This document shows, in pieces, positions 1 to 10,844 of a stretch of DNA of 64,000 bases (within the stretch, counting starts at the first letter, position 1; each line of letters begins with the position of its first letter). Source of the stretch: Takakia lepidozioides (taxonomy: Eukaryota; Streptophyta; Takakiopsida; Takakiales; Takakiaceae); NCBI GenBank assembly GCA_030704615.1, contig CM060732.1, positions 45,675,053-45,739,052 of the forward strand. Direction: 5' to 3'. The position numbers and the translations under genes were made by a program. Under the pieces are notes generated by a model. That model was not told where the DNA came from. It made no database searches and was given only the letters and a program-made list of their open reading frames with translations.

Positions 1-223
1 GCGGGAGGACTCCCTATGTCCAGCTTGCACACGGCGCAACCAGGAAATTGAAACTGAAGAACACTTCTTCTTCTATTGCCCTCTATACTATGAGATCCGT
101 GGGAGATTCCACTGTCTATTCTGTGGAACCCAATCTCTCACTGACGTCTTTCACTATGAAGATCAGAAATGCCTAGCAGCTTACCTGCATGAGGCACTCA
201 CCCTTAGACAATCACTCGAATGA
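1..223 (+). mobile_element. LINE reverse transcriptase, C-terminal tail (partial at window edge)
   Basis: The + strand reads open from the window edge to a TGA at about 221. It carries a Cys-x2-Cys pair (LCPAC), then ETEEHFFFYCPLYYEIRGRF. This is the zinc-binding C-terminal tail typical of non-LTR retrotransposon reverse transcriptases. Only the last ~70 residues are inside the window. A decayed copy of the same tail lies inverted just downstream (about 525-790). Confidence 0.6.
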
Positions 224-524
224 TAGTTTTTATCTCTTGCTCTGACCCACCCCAATGCCCTCAGGAGAGAAGGAGATAAAGATGCCGAAAGGTAATTGGG
301 CCGCAAGATTCTATCATTTGGAGAACCAAGAATGTTTCTCGATAGAAATGGTTGTCGTGAGGTTGGGTAGCTTCCAAGTTCTCTTGACATGAGTATGTTG
401 CGGTCTTGCTTGGATGTGATGTCCACCCCTTTTGGATTCATTGGCAAAGGCGAGGCAACAGAGAGTCCATGCAGACGTCCATGACGTTCAAAAAAGGTAT
501 CCACTCGAGCGTTTGAAACCTACA

Positions 525-790
525 TTTCTTAGCATAGATGTTGCGAGGGCTTTGACCACAAGCGAGTTCCACGAAATAGACAGTGGAATCTCCCACTGAT
601 CTCATAATATAGAGGGCAATAAAAGAATAAGTGTGCTTCAGTTTCAATAAAACAAAAAGAGGGAGTGGAGGGAGCCAGAAGCCCCAAAAGCAACTACTGC
701 TCAAGGGATTGTCTAAGGTTAAAAGCTTCATGTAGGTAAGCTGCCAAGCATTTCTGATCCTCATAATGGAAGTGTCGCGATCCTGTTTGG
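525..790 (-). mobile_element. Inverted second copy of the LINE tail
   Basis: On the minus strand the same tail recurs (IETEAHLFFYCPLYYEISGRF), followed by the same terminal block (DQKCLAAYLHEA-like reading at about 700-775) in another frame. It is a frameshifted LINE 3' end facing the copy at 1-223. In addition, about 360-510 and about 740-870 are direct repeats of each other (shared GCGGTCTTGC/GCGATCCTGT and AACAGAGAGTCCA blocks). The area is a small cluster of LINE tails rather than a gene. Confidence 0.5.
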
Positions 791-899
791 ACGTGATTTC
801 CACCGGTTCTGTATTTTGTGGCAATAGCAACAGAGAGTCCATTGCGCTCAAAAAAGCTGCACACGGTCCAAGCATACCAGGAGGGCTTTAAACCTGCTG

Positions 900-2506
900 T
901 TTTGAGCCTGAAAGATGTTCTGAGGCTGTGAGCCCTTTGGGTTTTAAGGCTTGTAACCTTTCAAGAAAGATTGTAAGCCGGAAGCTGGCCTCGGGTTGAA
1001 GTGGCTTGCTCAGCACATAGAAAGTGTGATGTGATGGTGATAGAGAGAAATGTTGTGATTGAGATATAGTACTATTTGGGGGGTTGTATCGATAGGTACA
1101 CCATCGAAGACAGGAAGTTCAGAACAGTTGAGATGGAAATCCTTATCTAGAGGGTTACGTCACCATTTCAATTTCATGTGTTGGATCCCATTAAACATTT
1201 TACCAACATCAGATGGCTTATCTTTGATTCCATGAGACAATTTCCAACTGAAAGTCACCACACTAGATCTAGAGCTTCGACAATATCTGAATAAATCTCC
1301 CACGGTTTGATGACTTAATTGATTTCCAATATTGCACAAAAGAATTTTCAGTTGCAGTGTACACTGTAGCTTCATAGAGATTCTTCGTAATTCATACAGA
1401 TGCTCACCAAATCTCATCAACAGTTCATCAGCAGAATCAATCCTTAGAGAACTTGTCTCTCTTTAATTCTTGCACCTTAACACCTCTGAACTATTGAGTC
1501 GCATTGAGCATCCAGACAAATATCTCTAGTTGGAGAGATAACAATCCTGCTGATAAAGAGGTCTCTCCACCCATGAAGGAAGAGGTAGAGGGTTCTGAAG
1601 CAGTGAGAAGAGTATATGCATGCAAACGCTCTCAAGCTCAGGAGAAAAACAGCTGCCGAGTGTGGGCATGGGAAGGTGCACGCAAGCTTGCAACATGTTG
1701 TCAGCAGACAACGTTATCGTTCACAGTTTTATGTCTTTGTGTGATGACGTACTCAAACGTGAGCACTCTTGGGTTGGGCATGGAGGTTCTAGACCACGTG
1801 TGAGCCACGCCCAGATGGAGTGTCCAAGTTGGATGTGAGTCTGCACTTCAGAGATTTTTCAGAAGAGGTCTCAAGTGGCACATGTATAAAAATCCTTGTG
1901 TACGTGATTGGCTTAGGACTGCTTATAAGGTGTCTGCTGTACTGGACATTTTCCTTGAATCACCTTGTCTACGAGTTCAAGAACAAGGTGTGGATATTAC
2001 GGTCTTACTACTGAAGTTCATTACACACAATAATCACACTGTAGAGCCACACCCACTCAAAGAATCCTGCAATTATGTGCTTCCATATGACAGTTAAGCA
2101 TCTTGAGGGCAATGTGCAGAGGTGGTTGGATTGTGTGATGATGGTGAATCCTGTTTGAAAGCATCAGCAATAAACTCGTCCACAGAGACGCCCTTGCGTC
2201 CCTGCAACAGCTCCAAGTCTGGCCTCACCACACTGTCTGTACCGTCTCTGTTCTGGTCCAGCTGCAGCAGCTGCAACAAAATCAAGTGTGAAGGACGGTA
2301 TGGCATGGTTGGCACTACACGATGGTCTACCTATACTACTACTTCATTGGATGGTCAATCTGATTCACAGGAATTGTAGGGCTGTGATAAGTCAGTGATG
2401 CTCCACTAAATGAGTGACACGTTAATCTGTACCTCTGATGTATAAGTCTGGTGTGTTTAAGATCAAAAGTGAGGTTAAAGATTTTGAGGCTACTGTCCCT
2501 CTTCCT
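900..2506. other. No recognised gene
   Basis: Short open frames exist on both strands here (up to about 100 codons), but none has a recognisable domain, good codon structure or splice context. The minus-strand frame at 2094-2315 is the most protein-like and matches no family I know. I see no terminal repeats. Confidence 0.5.
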
Positions 2507-2701
2507 TTAACCCTTAATCTCCGAAGCCCTTTTTGGAGTTTTTAACAATTTTGGGTACCCAGCTGCAGTAAATTGCCCGCAGAACCCTACCAAAAATCAT
2601 CCATAGATTCCAGCCTTATAGCAGTGGGCCTGCTCATTTATGCACAACATATCAAAAAATCAGCCAATTCCACCGTGGGAATTGTGAGATTATAACATTG
2701 G

Positions 2702-2947
2702 ACCAACAGTCAGTAGCTCAGTTGGTTAGTGCACTGAGTGCTACCCAGATGATTCTGGGTCAAATCTACTCGACGGGTGTGGTACACTTCTCCCCCTTCC
2801 CTTGGGCAGTGTCCCATTTCTCAGCCTCCTTGAGCCTCCTTGGCACACTTACTGTGAAAGAGGTTATTTTCTCCTCTCTATCAAGGGGCCTGATTTGTGA
2901 GCTGTCGCTCCCAGGTGTTTCCCTTTAAGAAAAAAAAACAAAAAAAG
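2702..2947 (+). mobile_element. tRNA-derived SINE 1
   Basis: This 246-bp insertion has perfect 8-bp flanking repeats AACATTGG (2694-2701 and 2948-2955). A Pol III A-box TAGCTCAGTTGG lies at 2713-2724 and a B-box-like GGGTCAAATCT at 2757-2767. The element ends in an A-rich tail (about 2927-2947). The paralogous repeat at about 6530-6545 reads straight through without the insert, giving an empty site. Together these are the standard signs of a SINE mobilised by a LINE. Confidence 0.8.
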
Positions 2948-3570
2948 AACATTGGCCCGAATCTCAAATTTCAGGTCTCAAAGGAGAAGTGGGAAAAAAA
3001 TATGTTTGACCAAATCAAAACCTAGCTTTATCCAATTTTTCTTGCCCCAAGACCCACAGTGGAATGGCTACAACTCCTCTAAATTGCAGGTCCAACTGGT
3101 TTTTTCACTTATGGTTGCTTTGTATTTTCTTACATAGGGGTTAAAATCTAAAAATTGACAAGAAAAAAAGTGCCTCCAAATAAAGTTTTTCTTTTCTACA
3201 AAATTTCTAAAACCTAGTGGTGGTTTGTATGTAATGATTACAAGGTGAAGTGGTTTTTACAATAGTTATCTTAGGTATTTTCTGTAGGTGGTAGCTTTTG
3301 TTGGCTCTCTTGTAGAGAGAGACTTTGCAACATGTTTAAGTCAATGGAGAAAATGTGGTCAAAGGACCTTACACCGTGTCAAGGCTCCGATTGGTGTGTT
3401 GTGCTGAGCCATGCCCCTTACTTCACCTCCTCTTATGTTTTGCCAAAGCAAGAGAGCCCATTGCCATTTTAGGCTTGTTTTCTTTTTATTTTTCTTTTTG
3501 CATCATATTCTAGACAAGTTTTTAGGAGTGGCCCCATCAGAGGAGATCAGCTGAAATTAGTGGAAGTGGA

Positions 3571-3734
3571 CAACCAGCATGTAGCCCGGTGGTAATGGGC
3601 ACATACCATGCTGGATATGGTTATGGGTTTGTCTGGTGTGTCATGAAGGTGTCGGTCCACCTTCCAGCTGGAAGGCAATAGCCCTTATACCATAACTTAT
3701 GCTCCCTTGGGGAGGCGTCATATTTTTTTTATTT
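3571..3734 (+). mobile_element. tRNA-like SINE 2
   Basis: This 164-bp insert is flanked by 14-bp repeats (3557-3570 and 3735-3748) with one mismatch. An A-box-like GTAGCCCGGTGGTAATGGGC starts at 3581, a weaker B-box-like GGGTTTGTCTGG follows near 3627, and the 3' end is T-rich after GGAGGCGTCAT. The corresponding place in the second piggyBac-like copy (about 7115-7140) is uninterrupted. It differs from SINE 1 in sequence and in tail type. Confidence 0.65.
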
Positions 3735-3774
3735 TTAGTGGAAATGGAAATTCAGAGCGACCCGATGCGGGTCG

Positions 3775-4060
3775 CTTGGGAAATTAAAGATTAAAGAACA
3801 AATAAATAAAAAGAAGAGAAAAGTGAACACGATGACGCCTTCCGAAGGAACCTTAAATTTTAGCCCGAGGGACTACTGTCCCCCACTACAAGGTGGATAC
3901 TTTGAGCCATAACTTATATCACCCTGTTTGTATGCAGAGGCAAGCCACAAACTCTCAACCACTAGGACCGCATGCTGACGGAGCTGTTCCATTGCGCTAC
4001 GGCTTGGCTTCGCGTTGCTCTACCCTCGTAAAGCATTGCCAAAAAAAATTGTTTGAATTT
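3775..4060 (-). mobile_element. SINE-2-related sequence, inverted
   Basis: On the minus strand, from about 4040, an A-box-like CCGTAGCGCAATGGAACAG is followed by GGTTGAGAGTTTG, and further 3' by a GGAAGGCGTCATC block and a T-rich tail (about 3775-3830). The GGAGGCGTCAT/T-tail end matches SINE 2. Exact ends and target duplication were not found. Confidence 0.4.
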
Positions 4061-4202
4061 ATCGTGCCGTTAAAAAGCAGAATTCATTAGCTGCATTCCA
4101 CCTGGCGGATTGCACCCCATCAGCTCCCTCGAGTGCATTCCAAAATGCAGAATGCACCGGCCATTAGATTTTTTGAAAAAACAATTGGCATTTCTTTACG
4201 TA

Positions 4203-4315
4203 GGGTAATGCCCCTCGTGTGGGGCATTCCCGGATTTACGGACCTTCCACTTGGGCTACCACCCTCGGGGTCAGGCCCTTAAATCCGGGAATGCCCTCCA
4301 CTAAGGGCATTACCC
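4203..4315. repeat. 113-bp TA-flanked foldback (mini-MITE)
   Basis: Flanking TA dinucleotides lie at 4201-4202 and 4316-4317. Including the TAs, the 38-nt arms (4201-4238 and 4280-4317) are inverted copies with 34 of 38 bases matching; outer ends GGGTAATGCCC and GGGCATTACCC. Each arm is itself a hairpin (AATGCCCC/GGGGCATT on the left). TA flanks suggest a mariner/Stowaway-type non-autonomous element, but a structured non-coding RNA precursor cannot be excluded. Confidence 0.6.
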
Positions 4316-4889
4316 TATATGGAGAGCATTGGGACCCGCCTACGTGGCGTTCTGGCATTGGCGAAGAGGTGAGCCAGCTAGTGGCCGTAGTGAACTACCT
4401 TGTGAAGCGCTTTGCAACCTACAGAAAGCACTTTCTTGATTTCTTTGGCGTTCAAATATTAATTCGCAGCTACCTACCTAATTTTGCAAAGTACCGGACG
4501 ACTCGAGTCGGGCCTGAGTGCACCACGCACGGTAGCTTCCCCACGTGGCGCTCAGGTAGTGGGGGATCCTATTCCTACCTGGCCTGGAACCGCATGTAGG
4601 AACATGATAAGTTATCCCCAGTCGCATGGGGGCTACCTGATTCGTAGTGATGAGTTTGGGTAGCATATGAGCAGGCTCACGCCTCTATGCGCCTGCTCAA
4701 GTGAGCAAGCAAAAGAGGAAATGCCACATATTCCAAGAATATTCTTGGAAATGCTTGAGAGAAACAAGCCATGTGAAGTTGGGGCATTGGGCCCTATGCC
4801 CGAGCATTTGGCGCCAAGAACAAGAACACGATTTCCATCTCCATGAACAATTAATAGTTGTATATTCAATCATGTGATATTGACGTATC

Positions 4890-5150
4890 TACGAAGTAAT
4901 CACTAATATGCGAAACTAGACACTTCATTTTGTTTTGCCCACGAAAGTGTGGGTAATGACCTACTGCAATAAGCATGTAACAATTCGGTAGCGAAACAAA
5001 ACAACCTCACGTCGTCCCTTATATGCAAAACCAAACACAACTCATTTTGTTTCGCCCACGAAACCATTGGATAATGACCTACGCAATGATACCTTGAAAT
5101 TTCACTCGCGAAACCCGATACCTTGATTTATTTTGCTGGCGAAACCCGTT
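4890..5150. repeat. Imperfect tandem repeat with GCGAAAC motifs
   Basis: Two units of about 110 bp (about 4905-5018 and 5019-5120) share TATGC(G/A)AAAC, CATTTTGTTT(T/C)GCCCACGAAA and GATAATGACCTAC-type blocks. GCGAAAC recurs after them. No coding potential was seen. The surrounding 4320-6340 stretch is otherwise AT-rich and without recognised genes. Confidence 0.5.
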
Positions 5151-5324
5151 ATTTGCCTCATTATATTAAATTATTGCTCAATTATCGGTTGGTATTTTTG
5201 TGTTTTGGATGGTGTTGGTTATTGTGTTTGTTTTTTCCTAATGTGTTATTATTTTGTAGGATACCAAAGTTGTAAATATGTGGAACTTGAAGCTTATAGA
5301 TATACATTATGGGTGCCTATTTCG

Positions 5325-5346
5325 CATAGGGTTTAGGGTTTAGGGA
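5325..5346 (+). repeat. Short interstitial plant telomere-type repeat
   Basis: TAGGGTTTAGGGTTTAGGGA at about 5326-5345 is just over two TTTAGGG units. That is too short to imply a former telomere. Isolated copies also occur as telo-box motifs in plant promoters. Confidence 0.5.
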
Positions 5347-6352
5347 CAGAAATAGGCACATAAACCCTATAAATGCACTGTATCTCTATATCCGCCAATG
5401 GTTTTTTTTCGATTTGAAAACATATAACTCATGTGACCGCGGTTTAAAAACATAAACCTCCATGACCTTGGGTTGTGCTCACGTTCTACCAACCCCCGTA
5501 GTGATGACTTCCGAGAACAATGTCTAGAAAAATGGGATGCATTCAAGTTTTACGAAAAGTTGAACAATTATCTTATTTCATGTTTATTTGATCGGTGTCT
5601 GTCTGTGTCTTGATTTGATGACGGTAATAAATAGATTTGTATTATGAATATTATACTGAACATGGATTCATTTTTTAATTGTTTATGCAATCTTTTGAAA
5701 TATGTTCCCTGGTAGATAATGTGTATGGTGAATTTGATAGATTTAATATTTGTGACATTAGCAATCACACCAACCCATAAGATAAAAACTAATATAAATT
5801 TGCAGGTGAGGTGGTAATGAATCCACTGATATGTTTTGTTACCAACTTTTGAGGTGTGATGCATACCTAAGCTAAACACAACGGTATATGGTTGGAATTT
5901 GTGGATGGTACTTAGGAGTTTGGGTAGAGCATGGGCACACTCGCGCTAGCCTGCTCACGTGAGCACAATAGCATATTTCAAATATTCCCCAAAGATTTTT
6001 TGTGATATTCTTTGGTGAAACAAACTCACAAACCTATTTAAATTAATAAACTAGTTATTAAGTGTTATTTAAAAAGTATTATCATTAAGAGCTATGCTCA
6101 TGCGATAAACAAGTCCACAAACAAGACTGCCCAATATTATAAGGTCAACACGTAAACAATCAGATTTTGTCAGAACACATCTGTGGACTGTTCCTGCAAG
6201 TGTAACATCTCTGCAAATGAATGCGCAACTTACATTCACCTTCGTGACTACATAAATGGGATTTGTCAACGGTATTGTCTGAGAAAACCACCTTTGGATA
6301 TATATACACTGAATCAAGGTTTCAATTAGAATGTTCTAAGTCTTTCATTTAA

Positions 6353-7172
6353 CCCTTAAGTTCCCAAGCCCTCTTTTGACATTTTACCAATTTTGGGTAC
6401 CCAGCTGCAGTAAATTGCCCCTAGAAACCTACCAAAAATATCCACAGAGTCTAGCCTTATAGCAATGGGCCCAGCTCATTTATGCATGACATACCAAAAA
6501 ATGAGCCAAGTCCACCTTGGAAATTGTGAGATTATAGCATTGGCCCGGACCTCAAATATCAGGTCCCAAAGAAAAAGTGAGAAAGAAATTGGATTGACCA
6601 AATCAAAACCTAGCTTTATCCAATTTTGCTTGCCCCAAGACCCACCATTTCCAAATCAATAGTGGAGTGGCCATGACCCCACTAAATTGCAGGTCCAACT
6701 GATTTTTTCACCTATGGTTGCTATGCATGCAATTACATGGGGGTTGAAATCTCAAAATTGACAAGAGAAAATGTGCCTCCAAATGAAGTACTTTTTTTTC
6801 TACAAAATTTTTAAAAGCCAACGGTGGATGTGGGTATGTAATGCTCACACACCACAAGGTGAAGTGTTTTTTCCAAAATTGCTAATTTTCTGCCAACGGC
6901 CTTTGGAGTGCAATCTGTTTTAGGCTTGTTTACCTGCCACGTCAGCGGTCAACAGCCCTTTTCAGGCCCCAAAACGTAAATGAGAGATCTAAGATATTTT
7001 TTGTAAGTTGCAGCTTTTGTTTTTTTTTTAATTTTATTTCTTGCATCATACTCGAGACAAATCCCTTGTCATTAAAGCTTCAGGAGTGGGCCCCATCAGA
7101 TTAGATATGCAAAAATTAGGTCAAACTGCAAATTCAAAGTGACCCGATTTAGGTCGCTTGGGAACTTGAGGG
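6353..7172. mobile_element. piggyBac-like non-autonomous element, copy 2
   Basis: This 820-bp element is bounded by TTAA at 6349-6352 and 7173-7176. Its terminal inverted repeats are CCCTTAAGTTCCCAAGC at the left and, read inward from the right, CCCTCAAGTTCCCAAGC, 16 of 17 identical. TTAA duplication and CCC ends are the hallmarks of piggyBac elements. The interior has no long reading frame. It is the clean reference that exposes the two SINE-like insertions in copy 1. Confidence 0.7.
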
Positions 7173-7444
7173 TTAAACTACATGCGAGTAGAGTGTCGAG
7201 GAAGTGTAGACGAGGCAATTAAAGTACAAACTTGTATTTTCAGTTGACAATGACATATATTAAAAAAAAAAACAGCGTCCATGTTGACTCTGTATATTCA
7301 TATATCACCTGCAATTGGAATTTTGCCAAAGAAACCTTCTAGAGGTCCAAAATGGTAAGGCCCTCTTTTTATATATATCACAAGAGAGTGTGCAAAACCT
7401 CTTGTATTTTCGCAAACGAAATAGAATAAGTGTCTCTATTGTTG

Positions 7445-7925
7445 AAATTGCGATCTTGCTCACACGTTTTCTCCTCACGCTATGCTTAGAAGATAACAAA
7501 CTTAGGGTTTCTCAAAGCGAAATCCTCCGCTGTTGAGCCTCCGCTGCCGTCGGCACTATAAGTTTAGGGTTTGTTGATATGCTGCGCCCTGAGGTTTCGC
7601 CTTGAGAAACCCTGGTTAAGTTTTAGTTTTTATATGGTGTAATTTGTTTTCCTGCTCACTCATTTTGTGCTCACACTATGCTTTACATGACAACAAACTT
7701 TGGGTTTATGATCAAAATGAAATCCTCCGTTGTCTAAGTTTAAGGTTTTGTTGATATGCTGCGCCCCGAGGTTTCGCCTTGAGAAACCCTGGTTAAGTTT
7801 TAGTTTTTAGATGGTGTAATTTGTTTTCCTGCTCGCTCATTTTGTGCTCACACTATGCTTACATGACAACAAACTTTGGGTTTATAATCAAAACGAAATC
7901 CTCCGTTGTCTAAGTTTAAGGTTTG
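7445..7925 (+). repeat. Tandem repeat, about 180-bp unit
   Basis: Two nearly identical units (about 7570-7750 and 7752-7925) share GATATGCTGCGCCC, GAGGTTTCGCCTTGAGAAAC and CACACTATGCTT. A partial, more diverged unit precedes them (7445-7570) and another lies near 8400-8480 (GGTTTCGCCTTGAAAATCG). The array ends exactly where LINE-like coding sequence begins (about 7925), so it may be the 5' part of, or a target for, that element. Confidence 0.55.
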
Positions 7926-8285
7926 AATCCCCAAATCTTACCATTCACTTCGTCAAATTTATATACTGCCATGACCGTTACCCCACCTCCTCCACCTTAG
8001 ACAAACAACAGAAATATACCCCGCTCATCCTCGCAATCCACCAACAAGGTTGGAACACCGGCCCACTATCCCTCATCACTGCCGGAACTAGAGGTGGCAT
8101 CCATAACGCTAGTATCACCACACTACACAAAAAACTTTAATATCCCGATCTCCCCTATTCATAAATGCTTCAAAGCAATACACTTCCTACCCTTCATAGC
8201 TATTATTACTAAAAAGCGACTACTTCAATCCAAACCCCCCTTTCATACCATTGGAACCCTTATCCCTTGGTTACCCGAACACCTG
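7925..8285 (+). mobile_element. LINE open reading frame, C-terminal fragment
   Basis: Translation gives a CHDRYPTSSTLDKQQKYTPL block, then QQGWNTGPLSLITAGTRGGI, and after a frameshift near 8130 PHKCFKAIHFLP-like sequence. To my recollection this CHDR(Y/F)P...GW...ITAG(x)RG(x)IH arrangement is the C-terminal region of non-LTR retrotransposon polyproteins in algae and bryophytes. It would be the part missing from the truncated minus-strand LINE at 19.8-22.6 kb. It is a dead fragment with a frameshift. Confidence 0.45.
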
Positions 8286-8289
8286 TAGG

Positions 8290-9220
8290 CTTAACCTACT
8301 TTCTTTCTAGGGCCCACCCACGAAAGTGGCTGTAGCCGCGAGGCAAAGTAGCTCTTAGTTGCCCCGGTTTGGGCCGCAACCTTCTCTCTCTCTCTAAAAA
8401 GTTGTGGCTATGTTGCCCAAGGTTTCGCCTTGAAAATCGTTGGTTGAGTTGTAATTTTGATGAGGTGTAATTGACTCTCCTCCCTTTTGCATCGTTGTTG
8501 GTGAAGCTTTTGTCTTTCATTGAAGGTGAACCATGTGTAATAGTTTAATATGACGATTTTTATTTAAATAATTAATATCTTAATATTATAACGTTTATTT
8601 AAGTATTTGTTTTTGCAAAGAAAACACAAAATGTATCTGATGTTTATAAATGTATGGATAGACGAGCTACTGGTGCTATTGTACCCTATAAATGCAACAG
8701 TCCCCTATATCCGCTAATGGTTTTTTCGTTTTCAAAACATGTAACTCTTTAATTTGATACCCATCATGTCACCGATTCATTTAATCATAATATAATCTAG
8801 TCCCTCTACTAAATTTCAATACCTATTGCAGCCTGCCATCTTGAACTTAGGCTTCCTTCCGTTTTTCCCAGAAAGAAAAAACATATAAATAAATACAGCT
8901 CGGAGCAGGCGGGCCCGCGAGCCACAATGGACTGTCTGTATCGCCTGCCTTTGTCCCACGGGCAACATGCTTGTTATACTTTTATACTTTTACTTTTTAC
9001 TTTTTTATTTTTATAAATAAACAGGGGATCCATGGGAGGCATCAGTCCTCAATTTTATTAATAAGGGGAAAAATAAACCTCATAGGGCCATAAAGCAGAC
9101 ACACCACAACGGCCGAGGGATGAACCCAGAAACACAACTTGGATAAAACCATCCCCGGAACCGTTCGTACACGGAAAGATGGGGAACTAATGTGATGTAA
9201 GCCTCTTTTTTTTGCTGAAA
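8290..9220. other. No recognised feature
   Basis: AT-rich sequence with low-complexity TTTTTA tracts around 8980-9020. No coding signal was identified. Confidence 0.4.
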
Positions 9221-9225
9221 AAATA

Positions 9226-10141
9226 GAGAACAGGGGACAGCGGCCCTGGGAATTTTATTAAAAAAATAACCTTACAAAACGCCATGAAGGCTGAGAATTG
9301 AGGTTCCACTCGAGAGAAGAATTAGTGAACAGAAATAAGAAGAAGAGAATGTGATCGGAAACAACAATCTGTACTGATACGAAACTAGTACTATATACTG
9401 CATCTTTTTTTATTTGGAGCATCAAAAGATAATTGGGCCTTAGATTTCCCTTCCCCAAGACTACGCCTATGCCGCCAATTCACCTCGGCATGGTCCAGCA
9501 GACCGTCTGGCACTAATGGATCCACTGCCGGCAGGTAGGGATGATATCTACCCACACAACTCGCGAGTATTAAACTCTCCTGCAAAAGACACCGTTTATT
9601 TCCCAAGAGCTGTGGAAGGCGACGAGGAGCTTGGCTCTCCTTCTATTGCCACATTTGGGAAGAGCTGTCACAAGAACACACCAAGATTTACGAGCTTCAG
9701 ACACGAGGTCTGAGCGAGCCAAGCACAACACCTTCTGCAGACATGGCAATGTATTTTGGAAAACAACCTAGCATCTCATTTTCCATAATATGCCATCAGA
9801 TTATACCCCTAAAAGACTCCCAAACAGGAGGAGCAAAATCTGTTCCAGTCTGTAATGTTCAGTAAAAGAGCAGTAGCAGAGAAGGTAGAGAGTGATTGCG
9901 CGCGTCCAAACTCAAGCAGCGAAGGAACATAATCCGGATAGTTCACACTGCAAGTAGCACGTTTGGAAGGAGGATCAGAAAGGAATGCTCCAACGGGAAT
10001 GTTTTTATTTGCTATCTTCCATAGAAAGGCGATGATCTTAGAGGATCTGTGCTTCTTCCAAATATCTGCCCACACAGATTTCCATGAAAGAGGTGTTGAG
10101 ACTTGGCACATGAGCCCACTTTCTTGTCCATTTCTATTCAA
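9226..10141 (-). mobile_element. L1-type LINE 3' end with zf-RVT domain
   Basis: The minus-strand frame from 10141 to 9809 reads VWADIWKKHRSSKIIAFLWK, then IPVGAFL and a Cys motif. This is the zinc-binding domain (zf-RVT) at the C-terminus of plant L1 reverse transcriptases. The sequence then decays leftward to a tail near 9226-9262. The same segment, similarly oriented, recurs at 18560-19695, so both are 5'-truncated copies of one L1 family. Confidence 0.65.
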
Positions 10142-10844
10142 AGGTCTACTTGGGCATCTTTCATATATTAGTTATATATTCTTAAAAATGTTTTATCGAA
10201 ATTAAAAATGATAAAACAAACTGTGCATGGTACTATTGTACTGCGTCTGAAATCTGATTAGCCTCGTGCCTATTATGTCGATGCAGGACAAGAGGCATGA
10301 TTGCCTGCCGTCCCTCTGCCCTGTCAATAAAGTATGACCGTACACCAGCCCACCCCTGTCACCCCTGCTATACGGCATTCCATTTTCGTTGTCGCGCAGA
10401 AGGGCCGTCCGATGGTGGGGTCGGCGCATTCGGGCCGCAGGATGGCTGAAAAGTGGATGTGGGCCTATCACCGCCCCTCGTGCACATAAATGGCCCACAT
10501 TTGACCCACTCAACCATCTGTTTGCCAAAACTTACTACTGTCCTAAGCGACGTGGCTCTAAACCCGCCATCCATTCGTCATCGACTACGGTGTAAAATAT
10601 GTACTGACTTGTGTCGTGCTGACAGGTGCCCTGCCTTTTTAACCTGTGGTAAAGTTAGACCAGACTGGGTCAGGGTCCGTTTGTTGGATTCGTGTCTAGG
10701 TACTGTGGATAGTATAGCCAGCAGTGCGATCCACGTGCTGTCTGTGTTGATCTGCAGCTCGCCCGAGTCCTGAAGCTCAAAGCTCGTCTTCACAGAGCTG
10801 CCATTGTTATCTTTGCAGATTGTTGGGCGTGATAGTCTGCAGCG

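Larger units (their letters stand above)
2511..3790. mobile_element. piggyBac-like non-autonomous element, copy 1 (carries two nested insertions)
   Basis: The element is flanked by TTAA at 2507-2510 and 3791-3794. It starts CCCTTAATCTCCGAAGC and is co-linear with a second copy at 6353-7172 (shared GGGTACCCAGCTGCAGTAAA near the left, GTCGCTTGGGAA at the right). Its right terminus has decayed, but the spacing to TTAA is kept. Two segments absent from copy 2, at 2702-2955 and 3571-3748, are separate insertions with their own target duplications. Removing them leaves about 850 bp, close to copy 2's 820 bp. I see no transposase, so it is non-autonomous. The superfamily call rests on the TTAA target and CCC-starting ends. 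Confidence 0.6.

Noticed and set aside
2094-2379. Overlapping open frames on both strands as a small gene
   Set aside because: Protein-like in places, but no homology I can recall, no splice context and a full-length frame on the opposite strand.
5325-5346. Former telomere or chromosome fusion site
   Set aside because: Only just over two TTTAGGG units; too short to support that reading.
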